Shown one piece after another: positions 20,473 to 27,720 of a DNA stretch of 64,000 nt; the stretch's first letter is position 1, and every line of letters begins with the position of its first letter. This stretch comes from Pseudomonas turukhanskensis (GTDB taxonomy: Bacteria > Pseudomonadota > Gammaproteobacteria > Pseudomonadales > Pseudomonadaceae): the NCBI RefSeq assembly GCF_027922365.1, contig NZ_BSFN01000002.1, forward strand, positions 186,001 to 250,000. The letters run 5' to 3'. The notes below the pieces were generated by a model. The model saw only the letters and a program-made list of their open reading frames with translations. It did not search any database and was not told the origin of the DNA. The translations under genes were made by a program, and so were the position numbers.

Positions 20473-21594
20473 TTGATTGTCTTCCGTTATCTGTCCCGTG
20501 AAGTGCTGTTGACCCTCAGCGCGGTAAGTGCCGTGCTGCTGGTGATCATCATGAGCGGTCGTTTTATCAAGTACCTGGCTCAGGCAGCTTCTGGCGCACT
20601 CGACCCGAGTGTGTTGTTTCTGATCATGGGCTTTCGGATGCCGGGCTTTCTCGAGCTGATTCTGCCGCTGGGCTTGTTCCTCGGCATTTTGCTGGCGTAC
20701 GGGCGTCTGTACCTGGACAGCGAAATGACCGTGCTGGCCGCCACCGGCATGAGCCAGCAACGCCTTTTGGCCTACTCCCTGGCACCTGCCACGCTGGTGG
20801 CTGTGCTGGTGGCCTGGCTGAGCCTGGGCCTGGCGCCGCAAGGCGTTGCGCAGGTAGCCAAGATTCTCAATGAGCAAGATGCCCTGACCGAGTTCGATAC
20901 CCTGGTGCCCGGGCGCTTTCAGGCCATGCGCAGCGGCACGCGGGTGACCTACACCCAGGAAATGTCGGATGACCGCAGCCAACTGGGCGGCATCTTTATC
21001 TCGGAAAAACGCCTGTCCAAAGCCGGTGACAAGGAGCGCGGCATTACCGTGCTGGTGGCCGACAAGGGCCGCCAGGAAATCCAGCCAGATGGCAGCCGTT
21101 ACCTGATTCTGGAAAATGGCTACCGCTATGACGGCAACCCCGGCGCCGCCGATTACCGTGCCATCAAGTACGACACCTATGGTGTGTTGTTGGTGAAGCC
21201 GGAAGTCAGTAGCGATATCAGCGAGCGTGAAGCGCTGCCTACCCGCGAGCTGATCGGCAGCGACGAGCCGCGCAAGCAGGCCGAACTGCAATGGCGGATT
21301 TCGATTCCCCTGCTGGTGTTTGTGGTTACGTTGCTGGCGGTGCCCTTGTCGCGTGTTAACCCTCGCCAGGGCCGCTTCCTCAAGCTGCTGCCGGCAATTC
21401 TTCTTTATATGGCCTACCTGTCGTTGCTGATCGCCGCTCGCGGCGCTCTGGACAAGGGCAAGATCCCCATGAGCGTCGGCTTGTGGTGGGTACATGGGCT
21501 GTTCTTGCTGATTGGTCTGATGCTGCAATTCTGGGAGCCGTTGCGCCTGAAGTTGGCGGGTCGCCGCATGGCGCGGGAGTTGGCGCATGGTTAA
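20473..21594 (+). CDS. lptF: LPS export permease LptF
   Basis: Inner-membrane subunit of the LptB2FGC transporter that extracts lipopolysaccharide. It has 373 residues with three N-terminal and three C-terminal membrane helices around a periplasmic beta-jellyroll domain, the LptF/LptG layout. The conserved start is IVFRYLSREVLLTL. I choose the TTG at 20473: GGAG (20461-20464) lies eight bases ahead of it, while the alternative GTG at 20464 overlaps that site. It overlaps lptG by eight bases. Confidence 0.92.
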   Translation: MIVFRYLSREVLLTLSAVSAVLLVIIMSGRFIKYLAQAASGALDPSVLFLIMGFRMPGFLELILPLGLFLGILLAYGRLYLDSEMTVLAATGMSQQRLLAYSLAPATLVAVLVAWLSLGLAPQGVAQVAKILNEQDALTEFDTLVPGRFQAMRSGTRVTYTQEMSDDRSQLGGIFISEKRLSKAGDKERGITVLVADKGRQEIQPDGSRYLILENGYRYDGNPGAADYRAIKYDTYGVLLVKPEVSSDISEREALPTRELIGSDEPRKQAELQWRISIPLLVFVVTLLAVPLSRVNPRQGRFLKLLPAILLYMAYLSLLIAARGALDKGKIPMSVGLWWVHGLFLLIGLMLQFWEPLRLKLAGRRMARELAHG

Positions 21595-22648
21595 GTTGGA
21601 TCGCTACATCGGCATCAATGTGTTCTTCGCCATCTTGTCGGTGCTGGGCATCATCGTGGGCCTGGCGTTGTTGTTTGCCTTCATTGACGAACTGAGCGAC
21701 GTGCAGGGCAGCTACGGCCTGGGCGACGCAGCCTGGTACATCTTCCTCACCACGCCGCGGCGTGTGTACGACATGCTGCCGATGGCGGCGCTGATCGGCT
21801 GTCTGATTGGCCTGGGCAGTCTGGCCAGCAACAGCGAACTGACCATCATGCGTGCCGCTGGCGTTTCGGTGGGTCGCATTGTGTGGGCGGTGATGAAGCC
21901 CATGCTGGTGTTGATGGTGGCCGGCATTCTTATTGGCGAATACCTGGCCCCCTGGAGCGAGAACATCGGCCAGGCCAGTCGCTCCATGGCTCAGGGCGGG
22001 GGCGAAGCGCAGAGTTCCAAGCGCGGTGTCTGGCACCGCCAGGGTGATGAATTTGTGCATATCAATGCCGTGCAACCGGGCGGCGTGCTGTACGGCGTAA
22101 CGCGCTACAAATTCGACGCGGAGCGTCACCTGCAATCATCAAGCTTTGCCAAAAAAGCCCACTACCAGACCGATCACTGGCAACTGGAAGACGTTGCCAC
22201 CACGCTGTTCCACGAGCGCAACACCGAAGTGGTGCAGACGCCGAGCGAACGCTGGGACGTGCAGCTCACCCCGGAATTGCTGGGTACCGTAGTGCTGGAG
22301 CCCGAGTCCCTGTCGGTCACCGGGCTGTGGCGTTATATCCACTACCTCGCCGATCAAGGCCTGGCCAATGGCAAATACTGGTTGGCGTTCTGGACCAAAG
22401 TGCTGCAGCCGGTGGTGACTGCTGCCTTGGTGCTGATGGCCATCTCGTTCATTTTCGGGCCGCTGCGATCGGTAACCCTCGGCCAGCGGGTGTTTACCGG
22501 CGTGCTGGTGGGGTTTGTGTTCCGGATTGCTCAGGACTTGCTCGGACCTTCGAGCCTGGTGTTTGGCTTTCCGCCGTTGCTGGCGGTGCTGATACCGAGC
22601 CTGATCTGCGCCATTGCCGGGTTCTGGATGTTGCGGCGCGCCGGTTGA
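21587..22648 (+). CDS. lptG: LPS export permease LptG
   Basis: Partner of LptF in the LPS exporter, 353 residues with the same six-helix plus periplasmic jellyroll layout. Recognisable parts are VKLDRYIGINVFFAILSVLG at the start, YDMLPMAALIGCLIGLGSL in helix 2-3, and FGPLRSVTLGQRVFTGVLVG near the C-terminus. It overlaps lptF by eight bases and is followed by a terminator, so lptFG is a two-gene operon here. Confidence 0.95.
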   Translation: MVKLDRYIGINVFFAILSVLGIIVGLALLFAFIDELSDVQGSYGLGDAAWYIFLTTPRRVYDMLPMAALIGCLIGLGSLASNSELTIMRAAGVSVGRIVWAVMKPMLVLMVAGILIGEYLAPWSENIGQASRSMAQGGGEAQSSKRGVWHRQGDEFVHINAVQPGGVLYGVTRYKFDAERHLQSSSFAKKAHYQTDHWQLEDVATTLFHERNTEVVQTPSERWDVQLTPELLGTVVLEPESLSVTGLWRYIHYLADQGLANGKYWLAFWTKVLQPVVTAALVLMAISFIFGPLRSVTLGQRVFTGVLVGFVFRIAQDLLGPSSLVFGFPPLLAVLIPSLICAIAGFWMLRRAG

Positions 22649-22660
22649 TTCGCAACGCAT

Positions 22661-22692
22661 AAAAAAGCCCCGCCACGTGCGGGGCTTTTTTA
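22661..22692. terminator. Bidirectional intrinsic terminator after lptG
   Basis: AAAAAAGCCCCGC-CACGT-GCGGGGCTTTTTT, A-tract on one side and T-tract on the other, so it can end lptFG and the convergent RDD gene. Confidence 0.9.
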
Positions 22693-22706
22693 TGCCTGCC
22701 TGTTTT

Positions 22707-22774
22707 GTAGAAGCGAGCTTGCGCACAAAAATGAAGGGGTTCTTTCCAGGGTTCGCGAGCAAGCTCGCTCCTAC
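22707..22774. repeat. REP element overlapping the RDD gene stop
   Basis: GTAGAAGCGAGCTTGCGC at the left and CGCGAGCAAGCTCGCTCCTAC at the right, inverted around about 29 bases. It is the GTAGGAGCGAGCTTGCTCGC class of Pseudomonas REP. The CTA at 22771-22773 is the stop codon (TAG) of the RDD gene on the opposite strand. Confidence 0.8.
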
Positions 22775-23268
22775 GGGGCTTTTTTCTTCTTCGGAATATG
22801 CACCAGGCGGCTGTCGGAATAGATGTCCTGCCAATTGCGCTTTTGCTTGTCCCAGAGCATCCAGAAGAAACCCAGGCCCAGGCTCAGCCACGAGGCAATC
22901 GATACCATAAACCGCAGCAGCGCCTGCCACAGACTGATGGCACTGCCATCGGCGTTTTGCACGCGCACGCCCCATACCTGCATGCCCAGAGTCTGGCCAG
23001 AGTGGGTCCAGAACTTGGCGAAGAAGGCAAAAATGGTGAACAGCACAACGGTGGAGAGCACCGGATCAACATCCAGTGCTTTGTTGTTGGCCAACTCCAG
23101 CAAACGCTCGCTGCCGAAAATCAGGCGCAGCACGACCTGTTGGTACAAAAGGCCCGTGACGATGGCGATGGCCACGCACAACAGAAAGTCATAGAACATC
23201 GCGGCAAGGCGGCGGAGCAGGCCGGCCGGGAGAAAGTCGCCCTGAGGCTGAAGCAGACGTTTGGACAT
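22771..23268 (-). CDS. RDD-family membrane protein
   Basis: A 165-residue inner-membrane protein with three hydrophobic helices. The RDD signature is partly visible: LRRLAAMFYDFLL (R-A...D pattern), QTLGMQVWGVRV (the GK/GM-x-W-G motif) and RNWQDIYSDSRLV at the end. RDD proteins are mostly uncharacterised, and some act in cation or proton exchange. The start at 23268 begins MSKRLLQPQGDF; the frame extends 23 codons upstream without a better start. The stop codon is provided by the REP element, and the C-terminal KKKKAP tail directly precedes it. Confidence 0.8.
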   Translation of the reverse strand: MSKRLLQPQGDFLPAGLLRRLAAMFYDFLLCVAIAIVTGLLYQQVVLRLIFGSERLLELANNKALDVDPVLSTVVLFTIFAFFAKFWTHSGQTLGMQVWGVRVQNADGSAISLWQALLRFMVSIASWLSLGLGFFWMLWDKQKRNWQDIYSDSRLVHIPKKKKAP

Positions 23269-23341
23269 GCGGAGCTCGCGGTGGGTGAAAAGCGCGAGGC
23301 ACTTTACTGCAAAAGCAGCCCGGAGAAAAAACTGCACGTGC

Positions 23342-23429
23342 CAGGGCGAATATTGCCGCGGCGATATCCGCCTTCGTAATTGGTGTGAGGGCCCCGGCGG
23401 ATATCCGCTGGGCGGATATTCGCCCTACG
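23342..23429. repeat. GTAGGGCGAATAT-class repeat, copy 1
   Basis: On the - strand it reads GTAGGGCGAATATCCGCCCA then GCGGATATCCGCC, matching the copy at 57005-57073 at all but about two positions over 35 bases. A degenerate inverted partner (AGGGCGAATATT) closes the left end. It lies in the 257-base gap between the RDD and cold-shock genes, which holds no gene. Confidence 0.75.
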
Positions 23430-23483
23430 TTCAGGAACATTCAAAAACCAGATTCAAGGCAGCGCCGCCGAACGCCAGAAACA

Positions 23484-23513
23484 AAAAACCCCGCACTGAG
23501 CGGGGCTTTTTGT
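23484..23513. terminator. Intrinsic terminator downstream of the cold-shock gene
   Basis: AAAAAACCCCGC-ACTGA-GCGGGGCTTTTTG; on the - strand it follows the cold-shock stop by about 12 bases and ends in a T-run. Confidence 0.85.
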
Positions 23514-23525
23514 TGAGCATTCGGA

Positions 23526-23738
23526 TTAAGCGATTACTTGAACTTGATCCGCTTGCAGGCCTTTTTGACCCTGTACCGAAACGAAGCTGACTTTCTGGCC
23601 TTCTTTCAGGCTCTTGAAGCCGTCGCCTTCGATTGCGCGGAAGTGTACGAACAGATCCGGACCGCTTTCTGGAGTGATAAAACCAAAACCTTTCTCGTCG
23701 TTAAACCACTTGACGGTACCGTTCTGACGATTCGACAT
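23526..23738 (-). CDS. Cold-shock-domain protein (CspA/CapB type)
   Basis: A 70-residue single-stranded nucleic acid-binding protein of the OB-fold CspA family, an RNA chaperone in the cytoplasm. RNP1 is KGFGFI (16-21) and RNP2 LFVHF (29-33). AAGGAA lies seven bases before the ATG. The leader is long and contains a hairpin (23771-23788), as expected for cold-shock genes whose mRNA structure is temperature dependent. It stands as a single gene with its own terminator. Whether it is cold-induced or constitutive cannot be told from the protein. Confidence 0.95.
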   Translation of the reverse strand: MSNRQNGTVKWFNDEKGFGFITPESGPDLFVHFRAIEGDGFKSLKEGQKVSFVSVQGQKGLQADQVQVIA

Positions 23739-23770
23739 ATCTTATTTCCTTGGAGCTTTTAGTTAATGAC

Positions 23771-23788
23771 AGCCTCGATACGAGGGCT
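23771..23788 (-). promoter_or_regulatory. Leader hairpin of the cold-shock gene
   Basis: AGCC-TCG, loop ATA, CGA-GGGCT: a short stem with one bulged base in the 5' untranslated leader, 33-50 bases before the start codon. Confidence 0.45.
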
Positions 23789-23847
23789 GGACTGGTTGTC
23801 GGATTTGCTCGCGATTCATTCGCAAGCCCGGCAACACAGTGGGCGAA

Positions 23848-23876
23848 AAGATAGATAACTTCCAGGCGAAAAACAA
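23848..23876 (-). promoter_or_regulatory. Candidate promoter of the cold-shock gene
   Basis: On the - strand: -35 TTGTTT, 17-base spacer, -10 TATCTT. It would give a leader of about 100 bases. The hexamers are only partial matches, so this is tentative. Confidence 0.4.
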
Positions 23877-24002
23877 CCCCGAAAACAGGCTGCATAGCGC
23901 CTGATTCCGGCGCTTTCAGGGCTTTTTGGCATAGCGCTAAAACCTTCCGGAATACCTGCAACTTCCTCCCTGAAATAATCCTGTAAAGCCTCCATGCGGT
24001 AA

Positions 24003-24043
24003 TTGACGAGCGGAAATTTCCGAGAATACAATTAGCTTGCTAA
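24003..24043 (+). promoter_or_regulatory. Promoter with MarR-type operator for the efflux operon
   Basis: -35 TTGACG (24003-24008), 18-base spacer, -10 TACAAT (24027-24032). The palindrome TTAGC-TT-GCTAA (24032-24043) begins at the last base of the -10, where a bound MarR dimer would block transcription. The start codon of marR lies 27 bases further on. The rest of the 331-base gap (23739-24069) holds the cold-shock leader and no gene. Confidence 0.6.
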
Positions 24044-24069
24044 CTAATTAAATTCTCGCGTTCCCCTCA

Positions 24070-24537
24070 ATGACCCTCGAAGCGCTTCAGCTCAATATCA
24101 GCAGCGGCATGGTGACGGCGTCCCGCCATTGGCGACGCATTTGCCAGACCACGCTGGCCAACTACGGCATTTCCGAAGCCTGCGCAGTGCCACTGCTGAT
24201 GATCGTGCGCCTGGGCGATGGCGTGCGGCAGGTGGCGGTGGCGCAGGCTGCCGGGTTGGAAAGCCCGTCGCTGGTACGTTTGCTCGACCAGCTGTGCCGC
24301 GCCGGTTTTGTCTGCCGCAGCGAAGACCCCGACGACCGCCGCGCCAAAGCGCTGAGCCTGACCCCGCGTGGTCGCGAGCTGGCCGAAGCCATCGAAAGCG
24401 AGCTGGTGCGCCTGCGCCGTGAAGTGCTGCAGGACATTTCTCCGGCTGACCTCGAAGCCGCACTGCGCGTTGTACGTGCGTTCGAGGAGGCCGGGCGCCA
24501 CAGCCAGAGTGAGCAAAGCAGCGGAGCGTCGTCATGA
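24070..24537 (+). CDS. MarR-family transcriptional regulator
   Basis: A 155-residue winged-helix repressor. The DNA-binding core is VRQVAVAQAAGLESPSLVRL, with the wing in RSEDPDDRRAKALSLTPRG, whose DxRxK/LTxxG pattern is diagnostic for MarR. It is the first gene of a five-gene efflux operon and overlaps the next gene by four bases (ATGA). A palindrome at its own promoter suggests autoregulation relieved by a small aromatic or lipophilic ligand; the ligand is not known. Confidence 0.92.
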   Translation: MTLEALQLNISSGMVTASRHWRRICQTTLANYGISEACAVPLLMIVRLGDGVRQVAVAQAAGLESPSLVRLLDQLCRAGFVCRSEDPDDRRAKALSLTPRGRELAEAIESELVRLRREVLQDISPADLEAALRVVRAFEEAGRHSQSEQSSGASS

Positions 24538-26624
24538 CGGGTTTTTTCGCCGGTATGCCGCCGGCCCGCGACTGGTTCTACGGCGTGCGCACCTTTGGTG
24601 CCTCTATGCTGGCGCTGTATATCGCCATGATCATGCAGATGCCGCGTCCGTATTGGGCGATGGCGACGGTGTATATCGTCTCCAGCCCCTTTGTTGGCCC
24701 CACCAGTTCCAAGGCGCTGTACCGTGCGGTCGGCACTTTTGTGGGGGCGGCGGCGGCGGTGCTGTTTGTGCCGATGTTTGTGCAAACGCCCTTGCTGCTG
24801 GCCATCGTTGTGGCGCTGTGGACCGGCACCTTACTCTTTCTGTCGCTGAACCTGCGCACCGCCAATAGCTACGCGCTGATGCTCTCGGGCTACACCCTGC
24901 CGCTGATTGCCTTGCCGGTTGTGGATAACCCAGGCGCGGTGTTCGATATCGCCTCGTCGCGTACCCAGGAGATTTTCCTCGGCATCGTTTGCGCCGCCGT
25001 CGTCGGCGCCGTGTTCTGGCCGCGCCGTCTGGCGCCGGTGTTGATGGATGCCGCTGGTGCCTGGTTTGCCGACGCCACGCGCTACAGCCAGCATTTTCTC
25101 AGCCGCGGCTCGGCACCTGCCGAAGTCGGTAGCCTGCGCGCCGCCATGGTCGCCAGCTTCAACACCCTGGAGTTGATGATTGGCCAATTGCCCCACGAAG
25201 GCGCCCGGCCGCAGACCGTGCGCAACGCCAAGGAGCTGCGGGGGCGGATGATTCATCTGCTGCCGGTCATCGATGGCCTCGACGATGCCCTGATTGCCAT
25301 CGAACGCCGCTCGCCGGATCTGGTTTCCCTGTTGGCGCCGCTTCTGAAGCAGGCCCAACAGTGGCTGCTAAGCACTGCCGCCGACGCAGCGCCTGCGCGT
25401 TGGCAAGCGCTGCGTGAGCAACTCGATGCGCTGCAACCAGCTGCCGAGGCACTTGATGAGCGCCGCCAGCTGCTGCTTTCCAACGCGCTCTATCGCCTGG
25501 GTGAATGGGTCGATTTGTGGCAAGACTGCCGCAGCCTGCAACACGCGATTCTGCTGGACGATCAGACCCCCTGGCGAGCGGTGTATCGCCATTGGCGACT
25601 GGGCCGTCTCACGCCGTTTTTCGACCGCGGCCTGATGCTGTATTCGGTGTTCTCCACCATCAGCGCGATCATCGTCGCCTCGCTGTTGTGGATGGGCCTG
25701 GGCTGGACCGATGGCGGCAGCGCGGTAATTCTCGCCGCCGTAGCCTGCAGCTTTTTTGCCGCTATGGACGACCCGGCGCCACAGATCTATCGCTTCTTTT
25801 TCTGGACCGCCTTGTCGGCCTTGTTCGCCAGCCTCTACCTGTTTCTGATTCTGCCCAACCTGCACGACTTCCCGATGCTGGTGCTGGCCTTTGCCGTGCC
25901 CTTTATTTGCATCGGCACGCTCACCGTGCAGCCGCGTTTTTACCTGGGCATGCTGCTGACGCTGGTGAACACCTCGTCCTTTATCAGCATTCAGGGCACC
26001 TACGACGCTAACTTCATGACCTTTATCAACAGCAACCTGGCCGGCCCGGTGGGCTTGCTGTTTGCCTTTGTCTGGACCCTGGTGATGCGCCCGTTCGGCG
26101 TGGAAGTAGCGGCCCGGCGCATGACGCGTTTCAGCTGGCGCGACATCGTCGCCCTCACGCAGCCGGCAACCCTGGCCGAACACCGGCGCATGGGCGTGCG
26201 CATGCTCGACCGCTTGATGCAGCACCTGCCGCGCTTGACCCAGACCGGCCAGGACACCGGCGGCGCACTGCGCGATTTGCGCGTGGCGCTCTGCCTGCTG
26301 GACGTACTGGCCTACCTGCCGCGCCTGCCGGTCGGCGCACAAACCCACCTGCAAAACGTGGTGGCCGAGGTGGGCGAATATTTTCGCGCCTGCCTGAAAG
26401 CCGGCGAACGCCTGCCCGCGCCCAAGGGGCTGTTGATGACCATGGACCGCGCCCGCCGCGCGATCAATTTTTCCGCCTGCAGCGAGGCCGAAGATGCACG
26501 GGTCAATAGCCTGCTGGCCTTGAGCGGGCTACGCCTGGCCTTGTTGCCCGGCGCTGAAGTGCTGGTCGAACCCGGTGAGGCGAATGAACAACTGCCCTAC
26601 GGCATTGATGGAGCATCCCTGTGA
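24534..26624 (+). CDS. FUSC-family inner-membrane efflux protein (AaeB/FusA-like)
   Basis: A 696-residue inner-membrane transporter of the fusaric acid resistance / aromatic acid exporter family. Two blocks of about five to six membrane helices (about 20-165 and 365-510) are separated by a soluble helical domain (about 170-350), with a C-terminal soluble domain. WAMATVYIVSSPFVGPTSSKALYR is the typical first-block segment (shown here at helix 2). With the following DUF1656, HlyD and outer-membrane genes it forms a complete envelope-spanning pump. The substrate is probably an aromatic acid or similar compound, by family. It is coupled to its neighbours by overlapping start and stop codons on both sides. 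Confidence 0.9.
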   Translation: MTGFFAGMPPARDWFYGVRTFGASMLALYIAMIMQMPRPYWAMATVYIVSSPFVGPTSSKALYRAVGTFVGAAAAVLFVPMFVQTPLLLAIVVALWTGTLLFLSLNLRTANSYALMLSGYTLPLIALPVVDNPGAVFDIASSRTQEIFLGIVCAAVVGAVFWPRRLAPVLMDAAGAWFADATRYSQHFLSRGSAPAEVGSLRAAMVASFNTLELMIGQLPHEGARPQTVRNAKELRGRMIHLLPVIDGLDDALIAIERRSPDLVSLLAPLLKQAQQWLLSTAADAAPARWQALREQLDALQPAAEALDERRQLLLSNALYRLGEWVDLWQDCRSLQHAILLDDQTPWRAVYRHWRLGRLTPFFDRGLMLYSVFSTISAIIVASLLWMGLGWTDGGSAVILAAVACSFFAAMDDPAPQIYRFFFWTALSALFASLYLFLILPNLHDFPMLVLAFAVPFICIGTLTVQPRFYLGMLLTLVNTSSFISIQGTYDANFMTFINSNLAGPVGLLFAFVWTLVMRPFGVEVAARRMTRFSWRDIVALTQPATLAEHRRMGVRMLDRLMQHLPRLTQTGQDTGGALRDLRVALCLLDVLAYLPRLPVGAQTHLQNVVAEVGEYFRACLKAGERLPAPKGLLMTMDRARRAINFSACSEAEDARVNSLLALSGLRLALLPGAEVLVEPGEANEQLPYGIDGASL

Positions 26625-26830
26625 TCGGTGATCTGGATATCAGCGGGGTATTTCTGCCCACGCTGCTGGTGATGATGGCCTTCACCTATGTGCTGTACCT
26701 GCTGGTGCACGGCATTTTGAACCGTGCCCACTTCTATCGCCTGGTCTGGCACCGGGCCCTGTTTAACGTTGGTCTCTACGCCGTGCTGCTCGGTGCGGTG
26801 GATGCTATTTGCCGAAGCCTGATGCTATGA
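26621..26830 (+). CDS. DUF1656 small membrane protein (AaeX-like)
   Basis: A 69-residue protein with two hydrophobic helices (about 9-29 and 45-65) and the family start IGDLDISGVFLPTLLV. DUF1656 proteins sit between FUSC and HlyD genes in aromatic-acid efflux operons (aaeX in E. coli); their mechanism is unknown. The start is GTG, overlapping the FUSC stop by four bases (GTGA), and the stop overlaps the HlyD start (ATGA). Confidence 0.9.
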   Translation: MIGDLDISGVFLPTLLVMMAFTYVLYLLVHGILNRAHFYRLVWHRALFNVGLYAVLLGAVDAICRSLML

Positions 26831-27720
26831 AAAAACCTATGTTGACCTTGGGCCGTGTGGTCCTGACGTTGTTGATGGTGACCCTGGCTACCGTGGTGGT
26901 GTGGCGCATGGTGATGTACTACATGTTTGCGCCCTGGACCCGCGACGGCCATATCCGCGCCGACATCATCCAGATTGCCCCGGATGTGTCCGGGCTGATT
27001 CAGAAGGTCGAGGTGCATGACAACCAGCCGGTCAAACGCGGCGATGTGCTGTTCACCATCGACCAGGACCGCTTCACCCTGGCCTTGCGTCAGGCCGAAG
27101 CGGCTGCGGCTGAGCAGAAAGAAACCTTGGCCCAGGCGCAGCGCGAAGCCAAACGTAACCGTGGCTTGGGCAATCTGGTTGCTCGCGAGCAGTTGGAAGA
27201 AAGCCAGTCGCGCGAAAGCCGTGCCCAGTCGGCGGTAGCCGCTGCGCAGGTGGCGGTGGACGCCGCCAAGCTCAACCTGGAGCGCTCGGTGATTCGCAGC
27301 CCGGTGGACGGTTACCTCAACGACCGTGCCCCGCGTGCCCATGAGTTCGTGACGGCGGGGCGGCCGGTGTTGTCGGTAGTAGACGGCGAGTCGTTCCATA
27401 TCGACGGCTATTTCGAAGAAACCAAACTCCAGCACATCCACATTGGCCAGGCTGTGGATATCCGCGTGCTGGGTGACAACACCCGCTTGCGCGGTCATGT
27501 GCAGAGCATCGTTGCCGCCGTGGAAGACCGCGACCGCACCAGTGGCAGCAATATGCTGCCCACCGTGAACCCGGCCTTTAGCTGGGTGCAATTGGCCCAG
27601 CGCATTCCCGTGCGTATCGCCTTCGATGAGGTCCCGGCAGACTTCCGCATGATTGCCGGGCGAACCGCCACGGTGTCGATCATCGAAGACAGCCAGCCGA
27701 AGGCGGAGACCGCGCAATGA
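26827..27720 (+). CDS. HlyD-family periplasmic adaptor (AaeA/EmrA-like)
   Basis: A 297-residue membrane-fusion protein linking the FUSC pump to the outer-membrane channel. An N-terminal anchor helix (about 9-30) is followed by the first half of the lipoyl domain (IAPDVSGLIQKVEVHDNQPV), an alpha-helical hairpin (about 75-145), the second lipoyl half (VIRSPVDGYLNDR) and a beta-barrel (DGYFEETKLQHIHIGQAVDI). I use the ATG at 26827, which overlaps the DUF1656 stop; a TTG 18 bases upstream is unlikely. Confidence 0.92.
   Translation: MKKPMLTLGRVVLTLLMVTLATVVVWRMVMYYMFAPWTRDGHIRADIIQIAPDVSGLIQKVEVHDNQPVKRGDVLFTIDQDRFTLALRQAEAAAAEQKETLAQAQREAKRNRGLGNLVAREQLEESQSRESRAQSAVAAAQVAVDAAKLNLERSVIRSPVDGYLNDRAPRAHEFVTAGRPVLSVVDGESFHIDGYFEETKLQHIHIGQAVDIRVLGDNTRLRGHVQSIVAAVEDRDRTSGSNMLPTVNPAFSWVQLAQRIPVRIAFDEVPADFRMIAGRTATVSIIEDSQPKAETAQ

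Noticed and set aside
23816..24031. A 71-codon open frame on the - strand upstream of the cold-shock gene
   Set aside because: Covers the presumed promoter and leader, has no ribosome site and no recognisable sequence features.
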